Below are positions 1 to 6,852 of a stretch of DNA of 10,864 nucleotides, piece after piece. This stretch comes from Nitrospirota bacterium. GTDB lineage: Bacteria > Nitrospirota > Thermodesulfovibrionia > Thermodesulfovibrionales > JdFR-88. Positions within the stretch are counted from its first letter, which is position 1. Each line of letters opens with the position of its first letter. The position numbers and the translations under genes are program-made. Location of the stretch: assembly GCA_021819985.1 (NCBI GenBank), contig JAKAEG010000075.1, positions 1-10,864 on the forward strand, read 5' to 3'. A model generated the notes under the pieces. It was not told the origin of the DNA. It saw only the letters and a list, made by a program, of their open reading frames with translations, and made no database searches.

Positions 1-1266
1 GTCCTCATCTACATCGGACACGATAACGCCTCTTTCGCCGGCGGGCAGACCCAGCTGCCTGATAATGTCACGTGTAAGATCCATAACGCCCAAACCAACA
101 AATGCGCTCCTGTGGACTTCGGCATGGGGAACCATTGATTCCGCGCTTTGGGCCAAGTCTAACGGATATTGCCCAAGCGACGCATGGATGCGGAGCTTTT
201 GCCTGCCCCTCAGCACATCTATCGATATGCGCCGGCCGGGACCGGTCTCTGCAACCATGTTCTTAAAGACGGCCGGGCTTTCGACCGGCTTGCCTCCGAA
301 CCCGACTATTGTATCGCCCCTTCTTATCCCTGATCTTGCCGCCGGGCTGCCGGGGGTCACATCGCTAACGAGGGCGCCCTGCGCGCTGGGCAGACCGAAC
401 TTGTCCGCAAGCCCCGGCGTGAGGTCCTGCATTGTGACCCCGATCCATCCGCGGACCACCTTTCCATTTGTTTTCAGCTGTTCCATAATCTCACGGGCCA
501 TATTGCTTGGCACCGCGAAACCGATACCCTGATAACCTCCGCTCCTGGAGAATATCGCGGTATTTATCCCTATAACCTCGCCGTTCACGTCTACCAGCGG
601 GCCGCCCGAATTCCCCGGGTTTATGGCCGCGTCCGTCTGAATGAAATCTTCGTAATCCGCTATGCCCACATTGGCCCTGCCCACGGCGCTTATAATGCCC
701 ATCGTGATCGTGTGGCTAAGGCTGAACGGGTTGCCTATGGCCAGGGCGAACTGGCCTGGCTCAATGGCATCGGAGTCGCCCCATTTTATTGCCGGAAGGC
801 CGGTTGCGTCTATTTTTAAAAGGGCTATATCCGATTTAGGGTCGGTCCCGATGATCTTCCCCTCGAATGTCCTTTCATCAAGCAGCGTGACGCTAATGTC
901 TTCGGAGTCGGCTATAACGTGGTTATTTGTAATTATATAACCGTCCGATGAGACTATGACACCGGAGCCCAGGCTCTGTTCGCTCCTTGTTTTGGGTTCA
1001 TCCTGAAGAGGGCCCTTTCCCTCGACCGTCCCGTCGCTCTCTTTTCTGACCAGTCTCTGGCTTGAGATATTGACAACCGAGGGGGAAACCCCTTTCACGA
1101 TCCCCGAAAAGTCCCTCAAACCGCCGGCAAAAGGGATGACGACCGGGCGCGATGTCCCGGACCGCCGGGCCGGCAGACCCAGTTCATTTCCAAAACGGTA
1201 AAACAGAAACCATCCGGTGAGGCATCCCACTACCAGAAGACTTATCGCCCATACAGTTTTCTTCAC
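1..1266 (-). CDS. HtrA/DegP (Do)-type periplasmic serine protease, C-terminal end outside the window
   Basis: Envelope quality-control endoprotease and chaperone of the S1C family, expected in the periplasm. I read 422 codons on the minus strand from GTG at 1266 to the window edge. Residues 4-23 are a hydrophobic anchor with a short basic start. The trypsin-like domain (about 50-265) carries the triad His116 (TNNHVI), Asp146 (KSDIALLKID) and Ser220 (NPGNSGGPL). A first PDZ domain covers about 272-365 and a second begins near 388 (VGLGVMDLT), so this is a two-PDZ, DegP/DegQ-like form; roughly 50-80 residues should be missing. The start was chosen because an in-frame TAA lies 12 nt upstream and the hydrophobic anchor begins right after GTG. 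No Shine-Dalgarno is visible, but a -10 box sits 8 nt upstream. Residues 12-15 (VVGC) match a lipobox, although the hydrophobic stretch continues past the Cys, which favours a membrane anchor. It is divergent from the PBP gene. The family call is secure; which Deg paralogue is not. Confidence 0.95.
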   Translation of the reverse strand, partial: MKKTVWAISLLVVGCLTGWFLFYRFGNELGLPARRSGTSRPVVIPFAGGLRDFSGIVKGVSPSVVNISSQRLVRKESDGTVEGKGPLQDEPKTRSEQSLGSGVIVSSDGYIITNNHVIADSEDISVTLLDERTFEGKIIGTDPKSDIALLKIDATGLPAIKWGDSDAIEPGQFALAIGNPFSLSHTITMGIISAVGRANVGIADYEDFIQTDAAINPGNSGGPLVDVNGEVIGINTAIFSRSGGYQGIGFAVPSNMAREIMEQLKTNGKVVRGWIGVTMQDLTPGLADKFGLPSAQGALVSDVTPGSPAARSGIRRGDTIVGFGGKPVESPAVFKNMVAETGPGRRISIDVLRGRQKLRIHASLGQYPLDLAQSAESMVPHAEVHRSAFVGLGVMDLTRDIIRQLGLPAGERGVIVSDVDED

Positions 1267-1274
1267 TCTATAAT

Positions 1275-1304
1275 ATTATAGTATCAAGTGTGAAGGGTAA
1301 GCAA
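1275..1304 (-). promoter_or_regulatory. sigma70-like promoter of the HtrA-type protease gene
   Basis: On the minus strand TTGCTT (1299-1304) and a perfect TATAAT (1275-1280) are separated by 18 bp. Only 8 nt separate the -10 box from the GTG start at 1266, so transcription would begin at or next to the start codon and the mRNA would be leaderless. The -10 box lies within the self-complementary 12-mer TATAATATTATA (1269-1280), so a TATAAT is also present on the plus strand, though without a good -35 there. Confidence 0.55.
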
Positions 1305-1385
1305 TTTTATGATCTTTTTGTCTTTTTGTATCCCTTCTTTCAATAACTTTTGGCATATTAAATCCGGTTTTTGTGACAGGCCGCT

Positions 1386-1415
1386 TTGACAGACGTTTTA
1401 CTCAAATTTTATAAT
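1386..1415 (+). promoter_or_regulatory. consensus sigma70 promoter of the PBP1A gene
   Basis: TTGACA (1386-1391) and TATAAT (1410-1415) both match the consensus exactly, with an 18-bp spacer. The ATG of the PBP gene at 1423 is 7 nt after the -10 box, so the expected transcription start falls on or just beside the start codon. No Shine-Dalgarno sequence lies between them. This is the strongest promoter in the window by match to consensus. Confidence 0.75.
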
Positions 1416-1422
1416 TTTGTTG

Positions 1423-3720
1423 ATGAAAAAATTGTGGTTCGTTTTTCTTGTCGTACTGATCCCGCTTATGGCCGGCACAGCAATAGGGGGCTATTTTGGG
1501 GTCATAAAAGATACACCATCCATAGCCGAGCTTAAGAAAGGCAACATGGCCGGCACGGACGTATACGCCGATGACGATTCTTTCGTGACGGAAATTAGCA
1601 CCCAGAAAAGCATCGTGGTGCCTTTCCGTGAGATCCCAAAAAACCTGGTAAACGCCGTTGTTTCGGTTGAGGATTCCCGGTTTTACAAGCACAATGGGCT
1701 GGACTATATAGCCCTGCTCAGGGCGGCGATTACGGACATCTATTACCATCGGATAAAGGAAGGCGGCAGCACAATAACCCAGCAGCTTGCGAAAATAACC
1801 TTTCTTTCCCCGGAGCGTACATTCAAGAGAAAACTCCGGGAAGCGGCCCTGGCCATCAAGATAGAAAAAAACCTGACAAAAGATGAGATACTGGAAATCT
1901 ACCTGAACCGCGTCTATTTCGGCCACGGCGCGTACGGGGTGCAGATGGCCGCTAAACTCTATTTTGGCAAGCCCGTCTCAAAACTTACGCTTCCGGAGGC
2001 CGCTCTCCTTGCCGGACTAATAAAAGGGCCTTCCGAGTTCTCGCCTTTTATCAACGCCAGGAAGGCCAAAGTGCGCCAGGGTTTCGTACTCCTGAGGATG
2101 CACCAGGAAGGCTATATTACAGCGGCCCAGATGAAGCAGGCCGTAAAGACACAGCTGAGACTGAGCCCGATAAGCGCATCATCCGAGTCCAATGCCTATT
2201 TCGTGGATTATGTGAAAAAATACCTTCTGGATAAATACGGCCCCAAGATGGTCTACTCCGGAGGTCTCAAGGTATATACGACCCTGAGAAAAGATGACCA
2301 GGCCACGGCCCAGGAAGCGATGATGCAGGGTTTGAGGGATGTCGACAAGCGGCGCGGCTGGCGCGGGCCGCTTCGTCATATAAACGACCTGAGGGCACTT
2401 AAATCGGGTGAAAGCGTGCCCTCGGTGCTGCCCGCGAGGCAGGAAATAACGGAAGGCACCGTTTTTGAGGTGACCGCCGGCAGGGCACTGGTCGATGTGG
2501 GCGGGCGCACAGGCGTGCTTCTGAAAAAAGACGCCATGTGGGCCCAAATAGCTCTGGGACCGGACGGGAAAGCACGGGCCATCAAGAACTTCGATCTTAC
2601 AAAGATACTCAGCCCCGGTGATGTCATTCAGGTCCGGGTGAAATCCGCCTCCGCCAAAGGCCTTTTCGACCTCGCCCTTGAGCAGGAACCTGAAGTCGAA
2701 GGGGCGCTTGTCGCGATGGACCCGAAGACGGGGTTCGTCCGGGCGCTTGTCGGCGGTTATGATTACCTGAGGAGCGAGTATGACCGCGCCCTTTATGCAA
2801 AAAGGCAGGCTGGCTCCGCTTTTAAGCCGCTCATCTATGGCGCGGCCATAAACAAGGGGATACCTCCTTCCTATGTGATCGATGACTCCCCGGTGACATA
2901 TCAGTGGGCCGGGGGCCAATGGAGCCCCAAGAATTATGAGCATGAGTTCTTCGGGCCAACATCACTAAGAGACGCGCTGGCCCATTCAAGAAACGTAGTA
3001 ACCGTAAAACTCCTGGACCACATAGGGATTGGGGACGCCATCGGTTTTGCACAGCTGATGGGCGTCACTGAACCCATGCCGCATGACCTCACGCTGGCCC
3101 TGGGCTCTCTGAGCATAACGCCTATCGACCTTTTGTGCGCCTATGCCCCTTATGACAACGGCGGCGTTAAGGTAAAACCGATACTGATCAAATACATAAC
3201 CGACTCCAAAGGGCGGATACTGGAAGCCAACGAGCCCTCGACACAAAGGGTGATAACCCCACAGGTGGCGTTCCTTATGACCTCCATGCTCGAAGATGTG
3301 GTAAGAATCGGCACTGGCTGGCGCGCCAGGGTGCTGGGGCAGGATGTTGCCGGGAAAACCGGGACAACCAGCGATTTCCGTGACGCTTGGTTCGTAGGTT
3401 ACACACCGGACCTCATGGCCGCCTCATGGGTGGGACTTGATAATATGAAGAGCCTTGGCCCCGGAGAAACCGGCGCCAGGGCCGCCAGCCCCATTTGGGT
3501 GCAGTTCATGTCGCGCGTATTGGGCAAATCCCCTTCCGGAGGTTTCGAGCCTCCTGAAGGCATCAGCTCTTATACGGTGGACTCCGCAACGGGCAATATC
3601 ATCGACAATTCTCCTGCGCCGGTGACAAACCCTGAATACTACAAGGAATATTTCCTCACCGGAACTGAACCGCACCCGGGTGAACACCTTGAGCCATTGC
3701 AGCCTCGCGATGGTGATTGA
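1423..3720 (+). CDS. Class A penicillin-binding protein, PBP1A-type (transglycosylase/transpeptidase)
   Basis: Bifunctional peptidoglycan synthase that polymerises glycan strands from lipid II and cross-links the stem peptides on the outer face of the inner membrane. The 765-residue protein has a basic start and one N-terminal membrane helix (about 4-27). The GT51 transglycosylase domain (about 55-230) shows the catalytic Glu83 in EDSRFYKHNG, then EGGSTITQQ (113-121) and EIYLNRVYFGHGAYGV (158-173). An OB-like linker region follows (about 305-420). The transpeptidase domain (about 425-700) has SxxK at Ser465-Lys468 (SAFK), SxN at 522-524 (SRN) and KTGT at 645-648, so all catalytic motifs are intact. 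Length is within the PBP1A range. Two in-frame TTG codons (1417, 1420) precede ATG 1423; ATG is preferred because MKK leads directly into the membrane helix. The TPR protein and sugar-phosphate mutase genes follow on the same strand without a terminator and may be co-transcribed. Gene name mrcA or pbpA would be usual, but the exact orthology was not tested. Confidence 0.96.
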   Translation: MKKLWFVFLVVLIPLMAGTAIGGYFGVIKDTPSIAELKKGNMAGTDVYADDDSFVTEISTQKSIVVPFREIPKNLVNAVVSVEDSRFYKHNGLDYIALLRAAITDIYYHRIKEGGSTITQQLAKITFLSPERTFKRKLREAALAIKIEKNLTKDEILEIYLNRVYFGHGAYGVQMAAKLYFGKPVSKLTLPEAALLAGLIKGPSEFSPFINARKAKVRQGFVLLRMHQEGYITAAQMKQAVKTQLRLSPISASSESNAYFVDYVKKYLLDKYGPKMVYSGGLKVYTTLRKDDQATAQEAMMQGLRDVDKRRGWRGPLRHINDLRALKSGESVPSVLPARQEITEGTVFEVTAGRALVDVGGRTGVLLKKDAMWAQIALGPDGKARAIKNFDLTKILSPGDVIQVRVKSASAKGLFDLALEQEPEVEGALVAMDPKTGFVRALVGGYDYLRSEYDRALYAKRQAGSAFKPLIYGAAINKGIPPSYVIDDSPVTYQWAGGQWSPKNYEHEFFGPTSLRDALAHSRNVVTVKLLDHIGIGDAIGFAQLMGVTEPMPHDLTLALGSLSITPIDLLCAYAPYDNGGVKVKPILIKYITDSKGRILEANEPSTQRVITPQVAFLMTSMLEDVVRIGTGWRARVLGQDVAGKTGTTSDFRDAWFVGYTPDLMAASWVGLDNMKSLGPGETGARAASPIWVQFMSRVLGKSPSGGFEPPEGISSYTVDSATGNIIDNSPAPVTNPEYYKEYFLTGTEPHPGEHLEPLQPRDGD

Positions 3721-3772
3721 TTCGGCAGATTAAATAAGGCCTGGTATCATTTCTGATCAGAGGGAGAGTGAT

Positions 3773-4123
3773 ATGGTCCTGAAAAAAAACCGTCCGCTTT
3801 ACATGATTGTCTCAGGCGGCCTCGCCGTCCTTATCTTTACTTTTTTTGCTTCGTTCGTTTCGCCCGCACAGGCAACTCCGGCCTCCGTATATGAAAAAGC
3901 CCTTGCGTCCTATTCCAGGGGTGATTGCAGAAAAACCATCCGCCTGCTCAAAGAATATGTAAAGGACCATCCTGAGGCGGAGAGTTATTATCTGCTTGGC
4001 TATGCAAGCTACAAGCTTGGACACCTTAAGGCCGCAAAAATATATTTCAGCGATGCATATCTGATTGACCCCGGCCTGAATCCCAAAAAAATAAAATATT
4101 ACATAAGGACGAATAAACTATAA
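3773..4123 (+). CDS. Small exported TPR-repeat protein
   Basis: A 116-residue protein of unknown specific role. It begins with a basic segment (KKNR) and a hydrophobic stretch (about 10-29), followed by an AQA motif that would allow signal-peptidase cleavage after Ala34, so it is probably periplasmic. The mature part has two TPR-like helical hairpins: about 37-70 (YEKALASYSRGDCRKTIRLL, then a helix ending in DHPEAE) and about 71-100 (YYLLGYASYKLGHLKAAKIY, ending LIDPGLN), the typical TPR pattern of Gly, Ala, Tyr and closing Pro. TPRs bind proteins, so an adaptor role in the envelope is plausible. A good ribosome binding site (GAGGGAGAG near 3760-3768) precedes ATG 3773. It lies 52 bp after the PBP gene and 34 bp before the mutase gene, which suggests it works with, or is simply expressed with, the cell-wall synthase. 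No partner can be named from sequence alone. Confidence 0.85.
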   Translation: MVLKKNRPLYMIVSGGLAVLIFTFFASFVSPAQATPASVYEKALASYSRGDCRKTIRLLKEYVKDHPEAESYYLLGYASYKLGHLKAAKIYFSDAYLIDPGLNPKKIKYYIRTNKL

Positions 4124-4157
4124 AGGTGAAAAATAAAAAAACAGGGGAAACAGGGAA

Positions 4158-5534
4158 ATGATACCTTCAAAAAAACATATTTTCAGGCAATACGATATAC
4201 GCGGGGTCTGGGGCAAAGACCTGGACGAGGACATAGTTTTTGCGATAGGCAGGGCGATGGCCTTCCGTATTTCGGAGCGGTTTGCCGGTAAAAAGGACCT
4301 GAAGGTCACTATCGGCCGCGACGTCAGGCTGAGTTCGCCCGCGATGCTCTCCGCCCTTGCCGCCGCTTTCACAAAAAGCGGAATAGATGTGGTGGACCTC
4401 GGGGCCTGTCCAACTCCAGTCCAGTACTTCTCCCTTTTCAGGGAAAAAATGCCCGTGGATGGCGGTGCGATGATAACGGCAAGCCACAATCCGGCCGAGT
4501 TCAACGGCCTTAAACTCTCGATAGGCACCGAGACCATTTACGGCGACGAGATACAGCGCATAAAAAGATATATCGACGAAGGCAGGACGGTGGACGGCAG
4601 CGGCTCCATTGTGACGCATAATATAATACCCGGGTACATGGAGTACATGCGCGCCCAGTTCGGCTCTCTGGAGGGGATAAAGGCCGTGCTTGACTGCGGA
4701 AACGGGGTTGCCGGTCTGGTCGCCCCGGAGCTTCTCAGCAGCATGGATATCGATGTCATCCCGCTTTACTGCACACCGGACGGCACCTTCCCGAACCATC
4801 ACCCGGACCCTGTGGTGCCTGAGAACATAAAAGACCTCATAAGCACTGTGCTTAAGGAAAAGGCTGATCTGGGGATAGGTTATGACGGGGACGGCGACAG
4901 GATAGGGGTAGTGGACGGAGACGGCGAGATCGTCTGGGGAGACAGGCTGCTTTCCCTGTTTTCCAGGCAATTGCTGAAAGAGCATCCGGGGGCTACCATC
5001 ATCGGAGAGGTCAAATGCTCTCAGAGCCTGTATGACGACATTGAGGACCGCGGCGGGACCCCGATGATGTGGAAGACCGGTCACTCACTCATAAAGAGCA
5101 AAATGAAGGAGACCGGAGCGTTGCTTGCGGGGGAAATGAGCGGGCATATCTTTTTCAAGGACCGGTATTTTGGGTACGATGATGCCGTGTACGCCAGCCT
5201 TCGCCTGATTGAGGCGCTCAAGAAGAACGGTCCTCCCTATTCGATAAAAAGGCTCCTCACCGGCCTGCCCCGGCTGTCGATAACGCCTGAGATTCGTGTT
5301 GACTGCCCCGATGAGAAGAAATTCGACGTTGTCGAACGCATAAAGGAAGAGCTGGGCAGACAGCATCCCATAATCGACATCGATGGGGTCAGGGTACGGT
5401 ATCCGGATGGATGGGGACTGGTCAGGGCTTCAAATACTCAGCCTGCGCTTGTGCTTCGTTTCGAGGCCATGGATGACGAGAAGCTGAATAAAATGCGGGA
5501 AGATGTGGAAGTAAAACTGAAAAGGCTACTTTGA
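4158..5534 (+). CDS. Phosphomannomutase/phosphoglucomutase (AlgC/ManB type)
   Basis: Cytoplasmic alpha-D-phosphohexomutase that interconverts hexose 6-phosphate and hexose 1-phosphate (mannose and/or glucose), supplying sugar nucleotides for lipopolysaccharide, exopolysaccharide or storage glycans. The protein is 458 residues, close to the 463 of Pseudomonas AlgC, and its motifs fall at nearly the same positions. The phosphoserine loop is TASHNP with Ser109; the metal loop DGDGDR has Asp243, Asp245 and Asp247; the sugar-binding loop is GEMSGH (325-330); the phosphate-binding loop is RASNTQP (423-429). The N-terminal FRQYDIRGVWG is typical of the PMM/PGM branch rather than the GlmM branch, whose catalytic loop differs. 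A purine-rich stretch (AGGGGA, 4143-4148) precedes ATG 4158. The stop overlaps the end of the convergent MerR gene by 9 bp. Substrate preference (mannose against glucose) cannot be settled from sequence. Confidence 0.95.
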   Translation: MIPSKKHIFRQYDIRGVWGKDLDEDIVFAIGRAMAFRISERFAGKKDLKVTIGRDVRLSSPAMLSALAAAFTKSGIDVVDLGACPTPVQYFSLFREKMPVDGGAMITASHNPAEFNGLKLSIGTETIYGDEIQRIKRYIDEGRTVDGSGSIVTHNIIPGYMEYMRAQFGSLEGIKAVLDCGNGVAGLVAPELLSSMDIDVIPLYCTPDGTFPNHHPDPVVPENIKDLISTVLKEKADLGIGYDGDGDRIGVVDGDGEIVWGDRLLSLFSRQLLKEHPGATIIGEVKCSQSLYDDIEDRGGTPMMWKTGHSLIKSKMKETGALLAGEMSGHIFFKDRYFGYDDAVYASLRLIEALKKNGPPYSIKRLLTGLPRLSITPEIRVDCPDEKKFDVVERIKEELGRQHPIIDIDGVRVRYPDGWGLVRASNTQPALVLRFEAMDDEKLNKMREDVEVKLKRLL

Positions 5535-5972
5535 TTTTCTTTCGCGCTGCTTGGCTGAGATGTATACGACGCAATCTTCGCAGATTCGGCCAGTGGTGCG
5601 GTTGCAGATCATCCGGTTAAGCTCCCAGCACGGGTTTGCACTGTCTATGAAAGCCGAACAGCTGCTGCGGCGCTCCTCCGAGCAGTTCGTTATCTCCCAG
5701 CATGGGGCGTACTGTAGCAGCCGCTTTATCCCTTCTATGCTTATCTTTTTATGATGGATGAGGTCCCTGATGCACATGAGCCATTTGATGTCGTTTTCAG
5801 AATAATAGCGGTTCTTGTTGCGCCGGGAAGGTTTCAGGAGGCCGTGTTTTTCATAAAGTCTCAGGGTCTGGTCGGTGGTGCCGACAAGCTCGGATACAAC
5901 TCCGATCGGATAAAGGGGCATATCCTGTTTCTGCTTGCCCGTAAAACTTTCGCTTTCGTTTGTTTTTTTCAT
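5526..5972 (-). CDS. MerR-family transcriptional regulator with C-terminal cysteine-rich two-CW domain
   Basis: A 148-residue DNA-binding regulator. Residues about 20-87 form the MerR winged helix-turn-helix (YPIGVVSELVGTTDQTLRLY, then EKHGLLKPSRR and NRYYSENDI), in the HspR-like style that binds a promoter spacer. Instead of the usual long dimerisation coil, the tail (90-137) carries seven cysteines (91, 97, 105, 115, 123, 131, 134) in a pattern with two PCWE motifs and a closing CEDCVVY. This resembles the two-CW domain found on sensor proteins of Desulfobacterota and Nitrospirota; a metal or Fe-S cofactor is inferred, not shown. The start may be M1 (weak AGG upstream) or M18, just before the conserved domain. 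It lies 58 bp downstream of the HEAT-repeat gene on the same strand, and it may also have its own promoter. The DNA-binding class is secure; the signal and the targets are unknown. Confidence 0.9.
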   Translation of the reverse strand: MKKTNESESFTGKQKQDMPLYPIGVVSELVGTTDQTLRLYEKHGLLKPSRRNKNRYYSENDIKWLMCIRDLIHHKKISIEGIKRLLQYAPCWEITNCSEERRSSCSAFIDSANPCWELNRMICNRTTGRICEDCVVYISAKQRERKSK

Positions 5973-6004
5973 TCAGGCCTATTACTTAATCCAAAGTTCT
6001 AATT

Positions 6005-6034
6005 ATTAAAACTGTTTTGTAAAGGAAAAATCAA
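6005..6034 (-). promoter_or_regulatory. Possible promoter of the MerR gene with a palindrome in the spacer
   Basis: On the minus strand TTGATT (6029-6034, overlapping the stop codon of the HEAT-repeat gene) and TTTAAT (6005-6010) are 18 bp apart, upstream of the MerR start at 5972. The 11-nt palindrome AAAACTGTTTT (6008-6018) overlaps the spacer and the -10 box, where MerR-type proteins usually bind, so autoregulation is possible. The hexamer matches are only moderate and the region is AT-rich, so chance is a real alternative. Confidence 0.3.
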
Positions 6035-6684
6035 CTCGAAGCAGTATTTTTACTAAAAACCTTAAGCGCCTGGCCGGCAATTTCCCCTACCGTTTTTTCT
6101 GAAAGGGTCTTGCCGTCGTAGCAGGCGAACACGGCCTTGTCCCCGGCCAGCAGGGCAATGGAGGAGGCATAGGTATCATCGCCAAGGTTTTTCATTACCA
6201 GGATGGCATTTGCCCTGACGGCCGGGTCCCCGCTCCTCATGGAAAGGAAAGCCACCTCCCTGTAGGGGAGCACAAGTTCCGGATTACCGTAGGCCAGCAC
6301 GGCAAGCGCATAAAGTATGCCTGCCGCGAATATCTCCTCTTCCCGGAAGGAGACAAGCACCGGAAGCAGGTGCGAAAAAACGGCTGGATTGCGCCTTATT
6401 ACTTCACCTATCATCTCGGGTGCGCTCCAGGGGTTGCCGCCCGATTCATCCCGCATCATTACAAACAGCCTGTCTATAACGTCCCTGGCATCGGGTTGGG
6501 CCATCCCGGAGGAAAGAAAGCCGACCGCCTCGATCGCCCGCCAGCAGACCAGCTCCTCTTTGTCATAAGTGAAAGAGATAAGCCGTCTCAATATGCCCTT
6601 GTTCTTTTTCCCAAGCTCAACTATCCCGGCGTAGTCGCCGGCTAGGAGATATTCTTTGATCCTGTCTTTCAGTACGTGTTCCAT
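6031..6684 (-). CDS. HEAT-repeat protein, DVU0298-like family
   Basis: A 217-residue, almost wholly helical protein without signal peptide or membrane helix, so cytoplasmic. The segments RRLISFTYDKEELVCWRAIE (33-52), then DRLFVMMRDESGGNPWSAPE (71-90), and the later helices around 116-136 and 150-168 (DPAVRANAILVMKNLGDD) have the alternating hydrophobic pattern of HEAT repeats. The DELVxWRAIEA and DESGGxxWxxPExIGE-like stretches recall the DVU0298 family known from sulfate reducers; this match is from memory. That family has no established biochemical function; HEAT repeats generally serve as protein-binding scaffolds. No strong ribosome binding site is seen before ATG 6684. It lies upstream of the MerR gene on the same strand and divergent from the CBS-domain gene, so the 168-bp gap (6685-6852) should hold promoters for both directions. 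Confidence 0.8.
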   Translation of the reverse strand: MEHVLKDRIKEYLLAGDYAGIVELGKKNKGILRRLISFTYDKEELVCWRAIEAVGFLSSGMAQPDARDVIDRLFVMMRDESGGNPWSAPEMIGEVIRRNPAVFSHLLPVLVSFREEEIFAAGILYALAVLAYGNPELVLPYREVAFLSMRSGDPAVRANAILVMKNLGDDTYASSIALLAGDKAVFACYDGKTLSEKTVGEIAGQALKVFSKNTASS

Positions 6685-6743
6685 CTTGTTCTTTTATGCG
6701 TTTTTTGTTTTTTTCCGTTAAATGGGGTGCCATTTATGATAAC

Positions 6744-6757
6744 ACAGGAGGACCTGT
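6744..6757. repeat. Short perfect hairpin in the divergent intergenic region
   Basis: ACAGG (6744-6748) and CCTGT (6753-6757) form a 5-bp inverted repeat around AGGA. It lies between the divergent HEAT-repeat and CBS-domain genes, 20 bp before the TTGACA hexamer at 6777. It could be a regulator-binding half-site pair, but it is short enough to occur by chance. Confidence 0.25.
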
Positions 6758-6776
6758 CTTAAGGCCAGGCCAAATC

Positions 6777-6808
6777 TTGACATAGACCCCGCTTATGATA
6801 GCTTTAAT
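6777..6808 (+). promoter_or_regulatory. Possible promoter of the CBS-domain gene with a long spacer
   Basis: A perfect TTGACA (6777-6782) is followed by TTTAAT (6803-6808) at a 20-bp spacing, too long for good unassisted sigma70 promoters but within the 19-20 bp used at MerR-activated promoters. A MerR-type gene lies about 800 bp away. No clear dyad is visible in the spacer. TATGAT (6794-6799) is a better -10 by sequence but only 11 bp away, so the assignment is uncertain. Confidence 0.3.
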
Positions 6809-6852
6809 AAAGAAAAGGACAACAAACATAGCAAACAAAGGAGAAGAAAAAT

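Noticed and set aside
65..940. Two plus-strand open frames opposite the HtrA-type protease
   Set aside because: The minus frame has the full catalytic triad and PDZ domain over the same DNA; the plus frames are shadows.
2179..2943. 254-codon open frame on the minus strand inside the PBP1A gene
   Set aside because: It lies fully opposite an intact, motif-complete gene, its translation has no recognisable domain and no ribosome binding site was seen; it is a shadow frame caused by codon bias.
3717..3750. Possible promoter TTGATT/TATCAT before the small TPR gene
   Set aside because: The spacing is 22 bp, too long for sigma70; the gene is more likely to be read through from the PBP gene.
4167..5084. 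305-codon open frame on the minus strand opposite the sugar-phosphate mutase
   Set aside because: All mutase motifs are in the plus frame; the antisense translation is His- and Val-rich without domain character.
6716..6732. Possible sigma54 promoter on the minus strand (TGGCAC at 6727-6732) for the HEAT-repeat gene
   Set aside because: The -24 element is good but the -12 position reads TTAAC instead of TTGC, so the essential GC is missing.
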